A DNA stretch of 64,000 bases from Nocardioidaceae bacterium UBA4001 (GCA_002384855.1 DGBP01000064.1:12918-76917), one strand, 5' to 3'. Shown: positions 38,490 to 48,156, numbered from the stretch's first letter. Numbers and translations: made by a program. Notes: generated from the sequence alone by a model not told the origin.

Positions 38490-40352
38490 TCAGCCGCGGT
38501 CGGGACGGGTCGTCGTGCCTCCGTCGCCGTGGGCGGCTGTCCCCGCGTCGACCAGCTCCGGGTTCGGCTTGCCCGGCCCGGACCGGGACATCCGCACTGC
38601 GATGTAGGCCAGCGTCGCCAGGACGAGGACCAGGAGCACGGTGCCGATGTTGAGGCCGAGCCCGAAGATCCAGACGTACAGCAGCGCACCGGCGGTGAGC
38701 GTGTAGTACGTCATCGGGATGATCGTCTTGCGGATGACGTCGCCCTCGCGACCCAGCAGACCGACCGTCGCCGCGGCCGCGACCACGTTGTGGACGGTGA
38801 TCATGTTGCCCGCGGCCCCACCGACGGCCTGCGTCGCCACGATCTTCTCCGGGTTGACGCCGATCTGCTCGGCGGTGGAGAACTGGAAGAGGCTGAACGT
38901 CAGGTTCGAGACGGTGTTCGAGCCGGCGATGAACGCCCCCAGGGCACCGATCCACGGCGTCAGGATCGGCCAGTTGGTGCCGGCCAGCTCGGCTGCCCCC
39001 TCGGCGAGGGTCAGCGGCATGCTGGCCAGGTCGCTCCCGCTGAAGTCCGTGCCCGAGTTGATGAATACCCGGACCAGAGGCACGGCGAACAGCAGCGCCG
39101 CCGCGGCGCCGCCGATCTGCTTGCCGGCCACCTTCCAGGTCTCCTTGATCTCCGGGCCCCGCATCTTGTGCAGGCCGTAGGTGATCAGGCAGGTGAGGAT
39201 GAAGATGGTGCCGGGCAGGAACAGGTACTGCACCGCCTGGCTGATCCCGGTGCCGAAGATGTCCTCGACCAGGAGCACCCACTCCGACTCGAGCTTCGTG
39301 CGCACCTCGGGGATCGCCCGGGTGAGGACCAGGAGCGCCGCCACGATGACGTACGGCGTCCACGCCCGCACGATCGACATGCTGCGGGTGATGTGCGCCG
39401 CCTCCTCGCTCGGGTCCACGGTGCCCATCCAGCGCGGGCTCCAGCGCTCGCGCGGCGGGAAGTCCCAGACCTTCTTGGGCAGCAGGAAGCCCTTCGACGA
39501 GGTGAACATCACGATGCCCAGACCGATGAGGCCGCCGAGCAGGGAGGGGAACTCCGGGCCGAGCAGCCACGCGACGAGCATGTAGGGGACGGTCATCGCG
39601 AACGCCGCGTAGAGCGCGAACGGCCAGATCGCCAGGCCGTCGGCGAACCGGCGGCGCTCGCCGAAGAAGCCGGTGAGCAGCACGACCACGAAGACCGGGA
39701 CCAGGGTGCCGACGACGGCGTGCAGCGCAGCGACGTGGATGGCGGTGTGGGCGATGTACTCCGCCTTGTCGAGGCCGAGCTCGTTCGCCCGGGCCGCGAC
39801 CTCGGGCGCGAGGTTTCCGTCGGTGCCGGAGAGGCCGTTTCCGAGGCCGATGATCATCGGCGTGCCGACGGCCCCGAAGCTCACCGGCGTGGACTGGATG
39901 ATCAGACCGACCATCACGGCGGCCATCGCCGGGAACCCGAGCGCGAGCAGCAGGGGCGCGACCACGGCGGCCGGGGCACCGAAGCCTGCGGCACCCTCGA
40001 TGAAGGACCCGAAGAGCCAGCCGATGATGATCGCCTGGACCCGGCGGTCCGGGCTGATGCCGGTGAACCCGGCCCGGATCGTCGACATGGCACCGCTCTT
40101 GGTGAGGGTCTCCAGGAGGAGGAGCGCCCCGAACACGATGTAGAGCAGGGTCAGGGCCACGATGATCCCCTGGACCGTCGAGGCCGCGATCGCCGACCAC
40201 TCCACCTGCCAGACGAGGGCGGCGATGACGACGACGGCGACGTAGCCCACGGGCATCGCGGTCTTCGCGGGCCACCGGAACACCACCAGGAGGACACCGA
40301 TGATGAGCAGTGGTGCGAGCGCGAGGAGACTGAGCACCGCTAGGTTGTCCAA
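38490..40352 (-). CDS. lctP: L-lactate permease family transporter (LctP)
   Basis: 620 residues with about 13 or 14 transmembrane helices. Family motifs: GSFIEGAAGFGAPAAVVAPL near residue 118, STPVSFGAVGTPMIIGLGNG, GAFIAGSNTVSNLTFSLFQF and AVGGAAGNMITVHNVVAAAA. LctP and GlcA proteins move lactate and glycolate with protons. TTG start at 40352, preceded by GAAGGGAAGAG as ribosome-binding site. 76 bp after glcF. Neighbours (lactate and glycolate oxidases) agree with either substrate. Confidence 0.94.
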   Translation of the reverse strand: MDNLAVLSLLALAPLLIIGVLLVVFRWPAKTAMPVGYVAVVVIAALVWQVEWSAIAASTVQGIIVALTLLYIVFGALLLLETLTKSGAMSTIRAGFTGISPDRRVQAIIIGWLFGSFIEGAAGFGAPAAVVAPLLLALGFPAMAAVMVGLIIQSTPVSFGAVGTPMIIGLGNGLSGTDGNLAPEVAARANELGLDKAEYIAHTAIHVAALHAVVGTLVPVFVVVLLTGFFGERRRFADGLAIWPFALYAAFAMTVPYMLVAWLLGPEFPSLLGGLIGLGIVMFTSSKGFLLPKKVWDFPPRERWSPRWMGTVDPSEEAAHITRSMSIVRAWTPYVIVAALLVLTRAIPEVRTKLESEWVLLVEDIFGTGISQAVQYLFLPGTIFILTCLITYGLHKMRGPEIKETWKVAGKQIGGAAAALLFAVPLVRVFINSGTDFSGSDLASMPLTLAEGAAELAGTNWPILTPWIGALGAFIAGSNTVSNLTFSLFQFSTAEQIGVNPEKIVATQAVGGAAGNMITVHNVVAAAATVGLLGREGDVIRKTIIPMTYYTLTAGALLYVWIFGLGLNIGTVLLVLVLATLAYIAVRMSRSGPGKPNPELVDAGTAAHGDGGTTTRPDRG

Positions 40353-40428
40353 CTTCTCTTCCCTTCTAGGGTTTGTGCTGCGGCGGGGGTGCGACGGCGA
40401 GATCTGCGGGTGGCACTGTGGCCGGAGG

Positions 40429-41808
40429 TCACGGGGCCGGGGCGCCCGCGCCGAGGGACTGTGGTGACTCCCCTCGGATCGAGGCGTCGAGCACCTCGAT
40501 GGTGTGCGCCATGCCCATCGGGTGCCCGGACCGCTCGATCGCCGCGGCGACCTGCATGAGGCAGCCGGGGTTGGCGGTGACGAGCAGCTCGGCGCCGGTG
40601 GACACGATGTTGGCGGCCTTGCGGTCCCCGAGCTCCTTCGCGGGCTCGGGGTTGAGGATGTTGTAGATGCCGGCCGAGCCGCAGCAGATCTCCGCCTCCG
40701 GGATCTCCCGCAGCTCCAGCCCGGGGACCCCGCGCAGCAGCGCGCGGGGCTCGCTGCGGATCCCCTGGGCGTGGGCGAGGTGGCAGGCGTCGTGGTAGGC
40801 GACGGTCATCGGCAGTGGGTGCCGCTCGGCGACCGGCCCGAGCTCGACGAGGATCTCCGAGACGTCGCGCACCTTCTCCGCGAAGTCCTTGGCCCGGTCG
40901 GCGTAGGTCGGGTCGTCGGCGAGGAGGTCGGCGTACTCCTTCATCGTGGAGCCGCAGCCGGCGGCGTTGACCACGACCAGGTCGACGCCGGCGGCCTCGA
41001 AGGTGTCGACGATCGAGCGGGCGAACCGCTGCGCCTCCTCCTCACGCCCGTTGTGGACGGAGAGAGCGCCGCAGCACCCCTGCGAGCGGGGTACGACGAC
41101 GTCGCAGCCCTCGGCCTGGAGCACCCGGGCGGTGGCGGCGTTCACCCCGGGGAAGAACGCCCCCTGCACGCAGCCGGTGAGCATGCCCACGACGGCGCGC
41201 CGCTGCCCCGTCGCCGGGGTGCGCTCGGGGAGGCTCACCGGCTTGTCGAGGCGGGGAGCGAGGTTCTCCATGGCGGCGAGCTGGGGCGAGATCCGCTCCA
41301 GCAGACCGGTACGGCGCAGCGCCCGGTCCAGGCCCGTGCGCTGGAGGCCGCGGAGCGGACCGCGCAGCAGCCGCAGGCGCCTCGGGTGCGGGAAGAGCGC
41401 GAAGATCAGCCCCCGCAGCGCCTTGTCCTGGCGCGTGCGCTCGTGCCGGCGCTCGACCTGGGCGCGGGTCGACTCGATGAGCTTGTCGTACTGCACGCCG
41501 GACGGGCAGGCGGTGACGCACGCCATGCAGCCCAGGCAGCGGTCCCAGTGCTGGACCATCGAGTCGCTCATCGGTTCCCCGTCGACGCCCTCCTTCATCA
41601 GGTAGATGCGGCCGCGCGGGGAGTCCATCTCCTCGCCCCAGAGGACGTAGGTGGGACACGTCGGCAGGCAGAAGCCGCAGTGGACGCAGTCGCCGATCAG
41701 CGCCGGGTCGGGCGGGTTGTGCTCGTCGAACGCGCCGCCGGGGGCGGGCATGCCGAGGTCGACCAGCGGGGCGTCGCCGCCCTGAGGTCCGCCGGTTGTC
41801 TGCGTCAT
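40429..41808 (-). CDS. glcF: Glycolate oxidase iron-sulfur subunit
   Basis: 459 residues. Two [4Fe-4S] motifs, CVHCGFCLPTCPTY and CLGCMACVTACPSG, then two CCG domains with GCCGALSVHNG and CCGSAGIYNI, the GlcF arrangement. Passes electrons from the flavin subunits to quinone. Two bases separate the glcE stop and this ATG region, so the pair are co-translated. Could also serve a D-lactate dehydrogenase complex, since the families are close. Confidence 0.93.
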   Translation of the reverse strand: MTQTTGGPQGGDAPLVDLGMPAPGGAFDEHNPPDPALIGDCVHCGFCLPTCPTYVLWGEEMDSPRGRIYLMKEGVDGEPMSDSMVQHWDRCLGCMACVTACPSGVQYDKLIESTRAQVERRHERTRQDKALRGLIFALFPHPRRLRLLRGPLRGLQRTGLDRALRRTGLLERISPQLAAMENLAPRLDKPVSLPERTPATGQRRAVVGMLTGCVQGAFFPGVNAATARVLQAEGCDVVVPRSQGCCGALSVHNGREEEAQRFARSIVDTFEAAGVDLVVVNAAGCGSTMKEYADLLADDPTYADRAKDFAEKVRDVSEILVELGPVAERHPLPMTVAYHDACHLAHAQGIRSEPRALLRGVPGLELREIPEAEICCGSAGIYNILNPEPAKELGDRKAANIVSTGAELLVTANPGCLMQVAAAIERSGHPMGMAHTIEVLDASIRGESPQSLGAGAPAP

Positions 41809-41809
41809 G

Positions 41810-43087
41810 TCAGATCCCTCCCACGAAACGGCCGGGTGCGAGCCGGTTCTCCGGGTCGAACTGCCCCTTGACCCGGCGCATGAGGTCCAGGCCCGTGACC
41901 GGGCCCCAGGTGTCGACGGACTCCTTCACGGCGGCGGGCGCGTCGAGCACGACCAGGCTTCCGCCGTGGCGCCCACACGTCGCGCGGAGGCCCGCGACGG
42001 CGGCGGCGACCTCGGCCGGGTCCGACCCCGAGGGGAGGGCGGCGTACGCCACGCCCACACCGGCGGAGCCGCGCAGGTGCACGGGCAGCCCGGCGTCGGT
42101 GGCGGCGCCGACCACGTCACGAAGCCCGGACAGGGCGAAGGTCAGCTTCAGAGCGGTCGACCGGTCGTCGCCGCCGGTGTCCGGCTGCCACGGGTAGGAG
42201 CCGAACCCGTCCGGCGCCTCGTCCTGCGCGGTCGCGCTCGGGCCGAGCAGCGCGAGCGTGGTGCGCGTGCGACCCTCGACGCCCGCCGGGACGCCCTCCA
42301 GGAGGACCGTCAGCGTGCCCCGGCCGCCGGCCCAGTCCACCTCCACCGCGGAGGGGACCACCTGCGAGTGGACCATCGCCTGGGCGAGGTCGTGAGCGGC
42401 CTTCGCGTCAGGCACCGGCACGCTCACGAAGCGTCGTGCCGCCGGCAGCGGATGCAGCCGGAAGAGCGCCTCGGTGACCACGGCGAGGGTGCCGTAGGAG
42501 CCGATCACGAGCTTCCCGAGGTCGTAGCCGGCCACGTTCTTGACGACCCGGCCGCCGGCCTTGGCCACGACGCCGTCGGCGCGGACCACGGTGACGCCGA
42601 TGAGGAGGTCGCGGACGGTCCCGGTGGCCATCCGGCCGGGGCCGCTGGTGCCGGTGGCGAGGGTGCCTCCGATGCTCGCGCCCGGGACCGTCTCGTCCAC
42701 CGCGAGGCGCTGGCCGGCTCCCGACACGGCCTCCTGCACGTCTCGGAGGCGGGTGCCGGCCTGGGTCCCCACCACGAGGTCCCCGGCGGCGTGGTCGAGG
42801 ACCTTGTCCATCCGGCTCAGGTCCAGCACCACGTCGGCGCGGGCCGGCGGGCGGCCCCAGGACGTCTTCGTGCCGCGGCCGCGCGCGACGACCGCGAGGC
42901 CGTGCGCCGCGGTGGCCCTCATGACCTCGGCGGTCTCCTGGGTGGAGCCCGGCCGGACCACGACCTGCGCCGCGACCCCGTCGACGTGGTCGTCGGGCCC
43001 GGCGTCCCGCACGTCGTCACAGGCCGCGACGAGCGCGTTGCGGGCGGTCTCGTCGAGTCCGTCCCGGTGCTCGGCTGGGGCGTTCAT
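41810..43087 (-). CDS. glcE: Glycolate oxidase FAD-binding subunit GlcE
   Basis: 425 residues. An FAD_binding_4 domain (VVARGRGTKTSWGRPP; DETVPGASIGGTLATGTSGP; GRVVKNVAGYDLGKLVIGSYG) and a short C-terminal oxidase domain ending MRRVKGQFDPENRLAPGRFV. It lacks the full-length C-terminal domain of GlcD, as is normal for GlcE. ATG shares a base with the glcD stop. Confidence 0.93.
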   Translation of the reverse strand: MNAPAEHRDGLDETARNALVAACDDVRDAGPDDHVDGVAAQVVVRPGSTQETAEVMRATAAHGLAVVARGRGTKTSWGRPPARADVVLDLSRMDKVLDHAAGDLVVGTQAGTRLRDVQEAVSGAGQRLAVDETVPGASIGGTLATGTSGPGRMATGTVRDLLIGVTVVRADGVVAKAGGRVVKNVAGYDLGKLVIGSYGTLAVVTEALFRLHPLPAARRFVSVPVPDAKAAHDLAQAMVHSQVVPSAVEVDWAGGRGTLTVLLEGVPAGVEGRTRTTLALLGPSATAQDEAPDGFGSYPWQPDTGGDDRSTALKLTFALSGLRDVVGAATDAGLPVHLRGSAGVGVAYAALPSGSDPAEVAAAVAGLRATCGRHGGSLVVLDAPAAVKESVDTWGPVTGLDLMRRVKGQFDPENRLAPGRFVGGI

Positions 43088-44643
43088 CAGAAGACCTCCG
43101 CCAGCCCGGCCGCCTGCAGGGGGTGGACCCCCTTGCGCTTTCCCGGCACCTCACCGCACAGGCGTGGAGTGGGGAAGACCTTGCCGGGGTTGGAGATTCC
43201 GTGCGGGTCGAACGCGCACCGGACCAGCTGCATCGTGTCGAGGTCCTCGTCGTTGAACATCTTGGGCATGTACGCCGCCTTGTCGATCCCGACGCCGTGC
43301 TCCCCGGTGATGGAGCCTCCGTGGGTGATGCACAGGTCGAGGATCGCGCCGCTCACCCGCTCGGCCGCCTCGCCGGCGCCGGGGACCGACTCGTCGAAGA
43401 GCACCAGCGGGTGGAGGTTGCCGTCCCCGGCGTGGAAGACGTTCGCGACCCGGACCCCCGAGGACTCCGACAGCCGGGAGATCTCGCGCAGCACCTCGGG
43501 CAGGGCGGTCCGCGGGATCACGCCGTCCTGGACGATGTAGTCGGGACTGATCCGGCCCACCGCGGCGAAGGCGGACTTGCGGCCCTTCCAGATCAGCGCG
43601 CGCTCGGCCGGGTCGGTGGCCACCCGCAGCTCGAACGCGCCCGCCTCGCGGCACAGTCGCTCGACCTCACCGAACTCGTGCTCCACCTCGTCGGCGGACC
43701 CGTCGAGCTCGATGACCAGGACCGCGCCGGCCCCGGCCGGGTAGTTGGGGTGCACGGCCGCCTCGGCCGCCTCGATCGCCAGCGCGTCCATCATCTCGAT
43801 GGCCGCCGGCACGATCCCCGCGGCGATGATCGCCGACGTTGCGGCCCCGGCCTGGTCGGTGGTCTCGAAGCCGGCCAGCGCGGTGCGGACCTCCTCGGGG
43901 AGGCGGACCAGGCGGACCGTCGCCGAGGTCACCACGCCGAGGGTCCCCTCCGAACCGACCACCGCGCCGAGCAGGTCGTAGCCGGGGGCGTCGGGGGCGA
44001 GACCGCCGAGCCGCACCACCTCCCCGTCGGGGGCGACGAGCTCGGCGCCGACGACGTGGTTAGTCGTGAAGCCGTACTTCAGGCAGTGCGCCCCACCGGA
44101 GTTCTCCGCGAGGTTGCCACCGATGGAGCAGACCTGCTGCGACGAGGGGTCGGGGGCGAAGTAGTAGCCCTGCGGCGAGGCGGCGCGGGTCACGTCGAGG
44201 TTGATCACGCCCGGCTCGACGACCGCGCGCTGGTCCTCCCGGCGCACCTCGCGGATCGTGCGCATGCGAGAGGTGACGACCAGGACGCCGTCGGCCCGGG
44301 GCAGGGCGCCTCCGGACAGGCCCGTGCCGGACCCGCGAGCCACGAACGGCACCCGGTGCTCGGCGCAGGCCCGCACGATCGCCGCGGCCTGCTCGGTCGT
44401 CTCGGGCATCACCACGAGGGCAGGGGTCACCTTGTAGTGCGCGAGCCCGTCGCACTCGTAGGTGCGCAGCCGCTGGTGGTCGGTGATCACCCCGTCCTCG
44501 GGGAGCATCCTCCGCGCGACCGCGGTGATCGCCTCGACGGCCTCCGGGCGGACCTCCGACTCACCCGTCGCGTCGGAGACCTCGGGCGCGACCCGGTCGC
44601 GGCCCTCACCCGGGGTGATGTGGGTCCCGTGCGTGCCACTCAT
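43087..44643 (-). CDS. glcD: Glycolate oxidase FAD-linked subunit GlcD
   Basis: 518 residues. FAD_binding_4 domain with PFVARGSGTGLSGGALP, SIGGNLAENSGGAHCLKYG and GYDLLGAVVGSEGTLGVVT. The C-terminal FAD-oxidase domain has NVFHAGDGNLHPLVLFDE and ITGEHGVGIDKAAYM, including the conserved histidines and the GEHG loop. Oxidises glycolate (or D-lactate) to the 2-oxo acid. Upstream of glcE and glcF; 6 bp after aceB. Confidence 0.94.
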   Translation of the reverse strand: MSGTHGTHITPGEGRDRVAPEVSDATGESEVRPEAVEAITAVARRMLPEDGVITDHQRLRTYECDGLAHYKVTPALVVMPETTEQAAAIVRACAEHRVPFVARGSGTGLSGGALPRADGVLVVTSRMRTIREVRREDQRAVVEPGVINLDVTRAASPQGYYFAPDPSSQQVCSIGGNLAENSGGAHCLKYGFTTNHVVGAELVAPDGEVVRLGGLAPDAPGYDLLGAVVGSEGTLGVVTSATVRLVRLPEEVRTALAGFETTDQAGAATSAIIAAGIVPAAIEMMDALAIEAAEAAVHPNYPAGAGAVLVIELDGSADEVEHEFGEVERLCREAGAFELRVATDPAERALIWKGRKSAFAAVGRISPDYIVQDGVIPRTALPEVLREISRLSESSGVRVANVFHAGDGNLHPLVLFDESVPGAGEAAERVSGAILDLCITHGGSITGEHGVGIDKAAYMPKMFNDEDLDTMQLVRCAFDPHGISNPGKVFPTPRLCGEVPGKRKGVHPLQAAGLAEVF

Positions 44644-44649
44644 GGCCGA

Positions 44650-46254
44650 TCAGGGCATCCGCTCGTAGGCCGGCAGCGTGAGGAAGTCGGGGTACTCGTC
44701 GGCGAGCGCCATCTCCGTGAAGGTCGCTCGCGCGTCGTCCCAGCGGCCCTGGGCGAATGACTCCTCGCCCACGCGCTCGCGGATCGTGGCCATCTCGGAG
44801 TCGATGATGCTCTCGACGAGGTCCCGGGTGACCTTGTGACCGTTGCTGAGCTCGACGTCGTTGTGGAGCCACTGCCACACCTGGCTGCGCGAGATCTCCG
44901 CGGTGGCGGCGTCCTCCATCAGGTTGTTGATCCCGACCGCCCCCGACCCCCGCAGCCACGACTCGAGGTACTGGATGCCGACGCTGATGTTGCTGCGCAG
45001 CCCGTCCTCGGTCACCTCGCCGGGCGTCGAGGCCACGTCGAGCAGCTGTGCGGCGGTGACGTTCACGTCCTCGCGCAGCTTGTCGAGCTGGTTCGGCCGG
45101 TCGCCGAGCACCCCGGTGAAGACCTCCTTGCAGAGCTCGACCATGCCCGGGTGGGCCACCCAGGAGCCGTCGAAGCCGTCGTTGGCCTCACGCTGCTTGT
45201 CGTCGCGCACCTTCGCGAAGGCGGCCTCGTTGATCTCGGGGTCCTTGCTCGGGATGAACGCCGCCATGCCGCCGATGGCGTGGGCCCCGCGCTTGTGGCA
45301 GGTGCGCACCAGCAGCTCGGTGTAGGCGCGCATGAACGGCACGGTCATCGTCACCGAGTTGCGGTCGGGCAGGAGGAACTCGTCGCCGCGGGTGCGGAAG
45401 CTCTTGATCACGCTGAACATGTAGTCCCAGCGGCCGGCGTTCAGGCCCGCGGAGTGCTCGCGCAGCTCGTAGAGGATCTCCTCCATCTCGAAGGCCGCGG
45501 GGTAGGTCTCGATGAGCACGGTGGCGCGGATCGTGCCGCGCGGGATGCCGAGGAAGTCCTGGGCGAGGTTGAAGGCGTCGTTCCACAGCCGCGCCTCGAG
45601 GTGGGACTCCATCTTGGGCAGGTAGAAGTAGGGGCCGAGGCCGTTGTCGATCTGCTTCTGCGCGCTGGTGACCATGTAGAGCGCGAAGTCGACGAGGCCG
45701 CCGGAGGGGGTCTGGCCGTCCACCGTCAGGTGCTTCTCCGGCAGGTGCCAGCCGCGGGGGCGGACCACGATCGTCGGTCGCTCGACGTCGTCGCGCAGGG
45801 CGTACTCCTTGCCCTCGGGGCTGGTGAAGGAGATGGTGCCGTCGATGGCGTCGCGGAGGTTCAGCTGCCCCTCGACCACGTTCTCCCACAGGGGGGTGTT
45901 GGCGTCCTCGTGGTCGGCGAGCCACACCTTCGCACCGGAGTTCAGCGCGTTGATCGTCATCTTCCGGTCGGTGGGGCCGGTGATCTCCGCGCGGCGGTCG
46001 ACGAGACCGGGGGCCGGGTCGGCGACCCGCCACGAGTCGTCCTCGCGGATGCTCCGGGTCTCCTCGAGGAAGTCGAGCGTGCCGCCGGCGGCGAGCTCCT
46101 CCACCCGCTGGTGCCGCTTCGCGAGCAGCTCCTGGCGGCGTCCGTCGAGCTCGCGGTGCAACAGCGCGACGAGCTCGAGCGCCTGGGGGGTGAGGATCTC
46201 GTCGTACCGATCGTTCATCGGGCCGGTGATCTCGATGCCCTCTGGTGTACCCAT
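44650..46254 (-). CDS. aceB: Malate synthase A
   Basis: 534 residues. Isoform A signatures: VWLADHEDANTPLWENVVEG, VRPRGWHLPEKHL, YFYLPKMESHLEARLW, ATVLIETYPAAFEMEEIL and GRWDYMFSVIKSFR, carrying the catalytic Arg, Glu and Asp. Condenses glyoxylate with acetyl-CoA to malate. In this setting it removes the glyoxylate made by GlcDEF. ATG at 46254, first gene of the leftward hydroxy-acid operon. No isocitrate lyase gene in view. Confidence 0.96.
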   Translation of the reverse strand: MGTPEGIEITGPMNDRYDEILTPQALELVALLHRELDGRRQELLAKRHQRVEELAAGGTLDFLEETRSIREDDSWRVADPAPGLVDRRAEITGPTDRKMTINALNSGAKVWLADHEDANTPLWENVVEGQLNLRDAIDGTISFTSPEGKEYALRDDVERPTIVVRPRGWHLPEKHLTVDGQTPSGGLVDFALYMVTSAQKQIDNGLGPYFYLPKMESHLEARLWNDAFNLAQDFLGIPRGTIRATVLIETYPAAFEMEEILYELREHSAGLNAGRWDYMFSVIKSFRTRGDEFLLPDRNSVTMTVPFMRAYTELLVRTCHKRGAHAIGGMAAFIPSKDPEINEAAFAKVRDDKQREANDGFDGSWVAHPGMVELCKEVFTGVLGDRPNQLDKLREDVNVTAAQLLDVASTPGEVTEDGLRSNISVGIQYLESWLRGSGAVGINNLMEDAATAEISRSQVWQWLHNDVELSNGHKVTRDLVESIIDSEMATIRERVGEESFAQGRWDDARATFTEMALADEYPDFLTLPAYERMP

Positions 46255-46292
46255 GCGCTCTCCCCTTCATGACTCAGCCGGCAGGACGAAAC

Positions 46293-46307
46293 TTCCGCGA
46301 TGTGGAA
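46293..46307. promoter_or_regulatory. Candidate IclR-type operator upstream of aceB
   Basis: Imperfect palindrome TTCCGCGATGTGGAA, 38 bp before the malate synthase start, flanked by AT-richer sequence (GAAACTTCC; CTGTTTCGTTTCC). TTCC...GGAA half-sites are common among IclR-family operators, and an IclR gene ends the operon. No footprint evidence. Confidence 0.4.
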
Positions 46308-46430
46308 CTGCTGTTTCGTTTCCGTGCACCGTAGGACCGGGCAGAGCGCACGCGCAAGGGTCGGCCGGGACTCGTTCGAGGACTGAGACCCGGGAGGGGG
46401 CGCCGGTGCGAAGCCCGGGAGGGGGGACGC

Positions 46431-47549
46431 CTAGCCTGCCGCCTTGATGGCGTCCTCCAGCGCCGCCAGGACGAGCAGCGCGGCGTCGGGCCGGGCGTTG
46501 TGCCCCATGAGGCCGATCCGCCACACCGAGGAGGCGTACGCACCCGCGCCCGCGCCGATCTCGATGTTGTGCCGCTCGTGGAGGTAGCGGCGCACCGCCG
46601 CGGAGTCGACCCCGTCGGGGACGCGGACCGTGGTCAGCTCGGGCAGGCGGTACCCCTCCTGCGCGAAGAGCTCGAGGCCCATCTCCCGCAGGCCGCCCTG
46701 GAGCATCGTGCCGGCCTCGGCGTGCCGGGCCCAGACGTTCTCCAGACCCTCGTCGAGGATCCGGCGCAGGGCGGCGTGGAGGCTCGCGACCATGGCCACC
46801 GGAGCGGTGTGGTGGTAGGTGCGCCCGCCGGACCCATGGCTCTGGCCGCCGCCGACGTACCCACCGAGGAGGCCGAGGTCGAGGTACCAGGAGCGAGGGT
46901 TGTCCACCCGACGCTCGAACGCGCGGTCGTTGATCGTGAACGGCGCGAGGCCGGGTGCCACCCCGAGGCACTTCTGGGTGCCGGCGTACCCCACGTCGAT
47001 GCCCCACTCGTCGGCACGCAGCTCGATGCCGCCGATCGAGGTGACCGCGTCGGTGATCAGCAGGGCGTCGCCCTTGACCTCGCCGAGGGCGGCGATGTCG
47101 GAGCGGACACCGGTGGAGGTCTCGGCGTGCACGGCCCCGATCACCGTCGGGTTCGGGTGCGCGTCGGCCACCCGCTGCGGGTCGACCGGAGTGCCCCACT
47201 CGTGCTCGACCGGGATCACCTCGGCGCCGCACCGCGCCGCCACGTCGCACATCCGCTGCCCGAAGAGCCCGTTGACCGCGATCACCGCGACGTCGCCCTC
47301 GCGCACGGTGTTGACGAAGGCCGCCTCCATGCCGGCCGAGCCGGTCGCGCTGATCGGCAGGGTCCGGGTGTTCTCGGTGCCCCAGACGGTGCGCAGGTCG
47401 TCGCAGGTGGCGTCCATGATCTCGAGGAACGACGGGTCGAGGTGGCCGAGCAGCGGGAGCCCCAGCGCGGCGGTGGCCTCGGGGTAGGGGTTCTGCGGGC
47501 CGGGTCCGAAGAGCCGGCGCTCGGGGATGGCGGAGGTCGGGAAAGACAT
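46431..47549 (-). CDS. Serine/alanine-glyoxylate aminotransferase family protein
   Basis: 372 residues, class V PLP aminotransferase. N-terminal FGPGPQNPYPEATAA, cofactor-binding HAETSTGVRSDI, aspartate in LLITDAVTSIGGIEL and Schiff-base lysine in YAGTQKCLGVAPGLAPF (about residue 191). C-terminal IEIGAGAGAYASSVWRIGLMG. Converts glyoxylate to glycine at the expense of alanine or serine, an alternative exit from the glycolate route. ATG at 47549, 176 bp before aceB, in the same direction. Confidence 0.92.
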   Translation of the reverse strand: MSFPTSAIPERRLFGPGPQNPYPEATAALGLPLLGHLDPSFLEIMDATCDDLRTVWGTENTRTLPISATGSAGMEAAFVNTVREGDVAVIAVNGLFGQRMCDVAARCGAEVIPVEHEWGTPVDPQRVADAHPNPTVIGAVHAETSTGVRSDIAALGEVKGDALLITDAVTSIGGIELRADEWGIDVGYAGTQKCLGVAPGLAPFTINDRAFERRVDNPRSWYLDLGLLGGYVGGGQSHGSGGRTYHHTAPVAMVASLHAALRRILDEGLENVWARHAEAGTMLQGGLREMGLELFAQEGYRLPELTTVRVPDGVDSAAVRRYLHERHNIEIGAGAGAYASSVWRIGLMGHNARPDAALLVLAALEDAIKAAG

Positions 47550-47662
47550 GCCAGAAACTTACATTACGACACCCGATTCGGCGATAGCGTCCGCATCAGG
47601 ACCGGCCCCCCGCCGCGCTGCAGTGGTTCAGACCAGGCAGCCGCTGTGCAACCCTGGGGCCC

Positions 47663-48148
47663 ATGAACCTCCTCGACGCACCCCTCGCCCGCCTCGACGG
47701 CACCCCGGCGACGCTCCGTGAGATCACCGGCGGCAACCCCGCCCTGCTCGTCAACGTGGCGTCGCGGTGTGGGCTGACCCCGCAGTACGCCGGCCTCGAA
47801 CGGCTCCACGAGGAGTACGCCGACCGCGGGTTCGCCGTCGTGGGCCTGCCGTGCAACCAGTTCCGGGGCCAGGAGCCGGGGACCTCCGAGGAGATCGCGG
47901 AGTTCTGCTCGGCGACCTACGGCGTGACCTTCCCGATGACCGAGAAGATCGAGGTCAACGGCGACGACCGGCACCCGGTCTACGAGGAGCTCGTGACCAC
48001 CGCCGACGAGGGGGGCCGGGTCGGCGACGTCCAGTGGAACTTCGAGAAGTTCCTGGTCGACGGGTCGGGCAAGGTCGTGGCCCGGTTCAGCCCGCGGGTC
48101 GAGCCCGACGACGCACGCCTGGTCGCCGCGGTCGACGCGCTGGTCTGA
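47663..48148 (+). CDS. Glutathione peroxidase family protein
   Basis: 161 residues. Peroxidatic cysteine in VASRCGLTPQY (about residue 36), Gln in GLPCNQFRGQEPG, Trp-Asn in VQWNFEKFLVDG. A second Cys in EEIAEFCSATYGVTF fits the resolving position of thioredoxin-dependent members. Actinobacteria lack glutathione, so thioredoxin or mycothiol is the probable reductant. Cytoplasmic; no signal peptide. Convergent with the M15 gene, 8 bp between stops. Confidence 0.94.
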   Translation: MNLLDAPLARLDGTPATLREITGGNPALLVNVASRCGLTPQYAGLERLHEEYADRGFAVVGLPCNQFRGQEPGTSEEIAEFCSATYGVTFPMTEKIEVNGDDRHPVYEELVTTADEGGRVGDVQWNFEKFLVDGSGKVVARFSPRVEPDDARLVAAVDALV

Positions 48149-48156
48149 CCTGCTCC

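Noticed and set aside
38241..40343. 700-codon open frame antisense to lctP
   Set aside because: The minus strand encodes a convincing 13-14 helix permease. The plus-strand reading is Arg/Asp/Gly/His repetitive with no domain.
34821..47549. Allantoin/purine degradation cluster (malate synthase with glyoxylate aminotransferase and IclR)
   Set aside because: Allantoinase, allantoicase and ureidoglycolate genes are all absent. GlcDEF and LctP point to glycolate and lactate.
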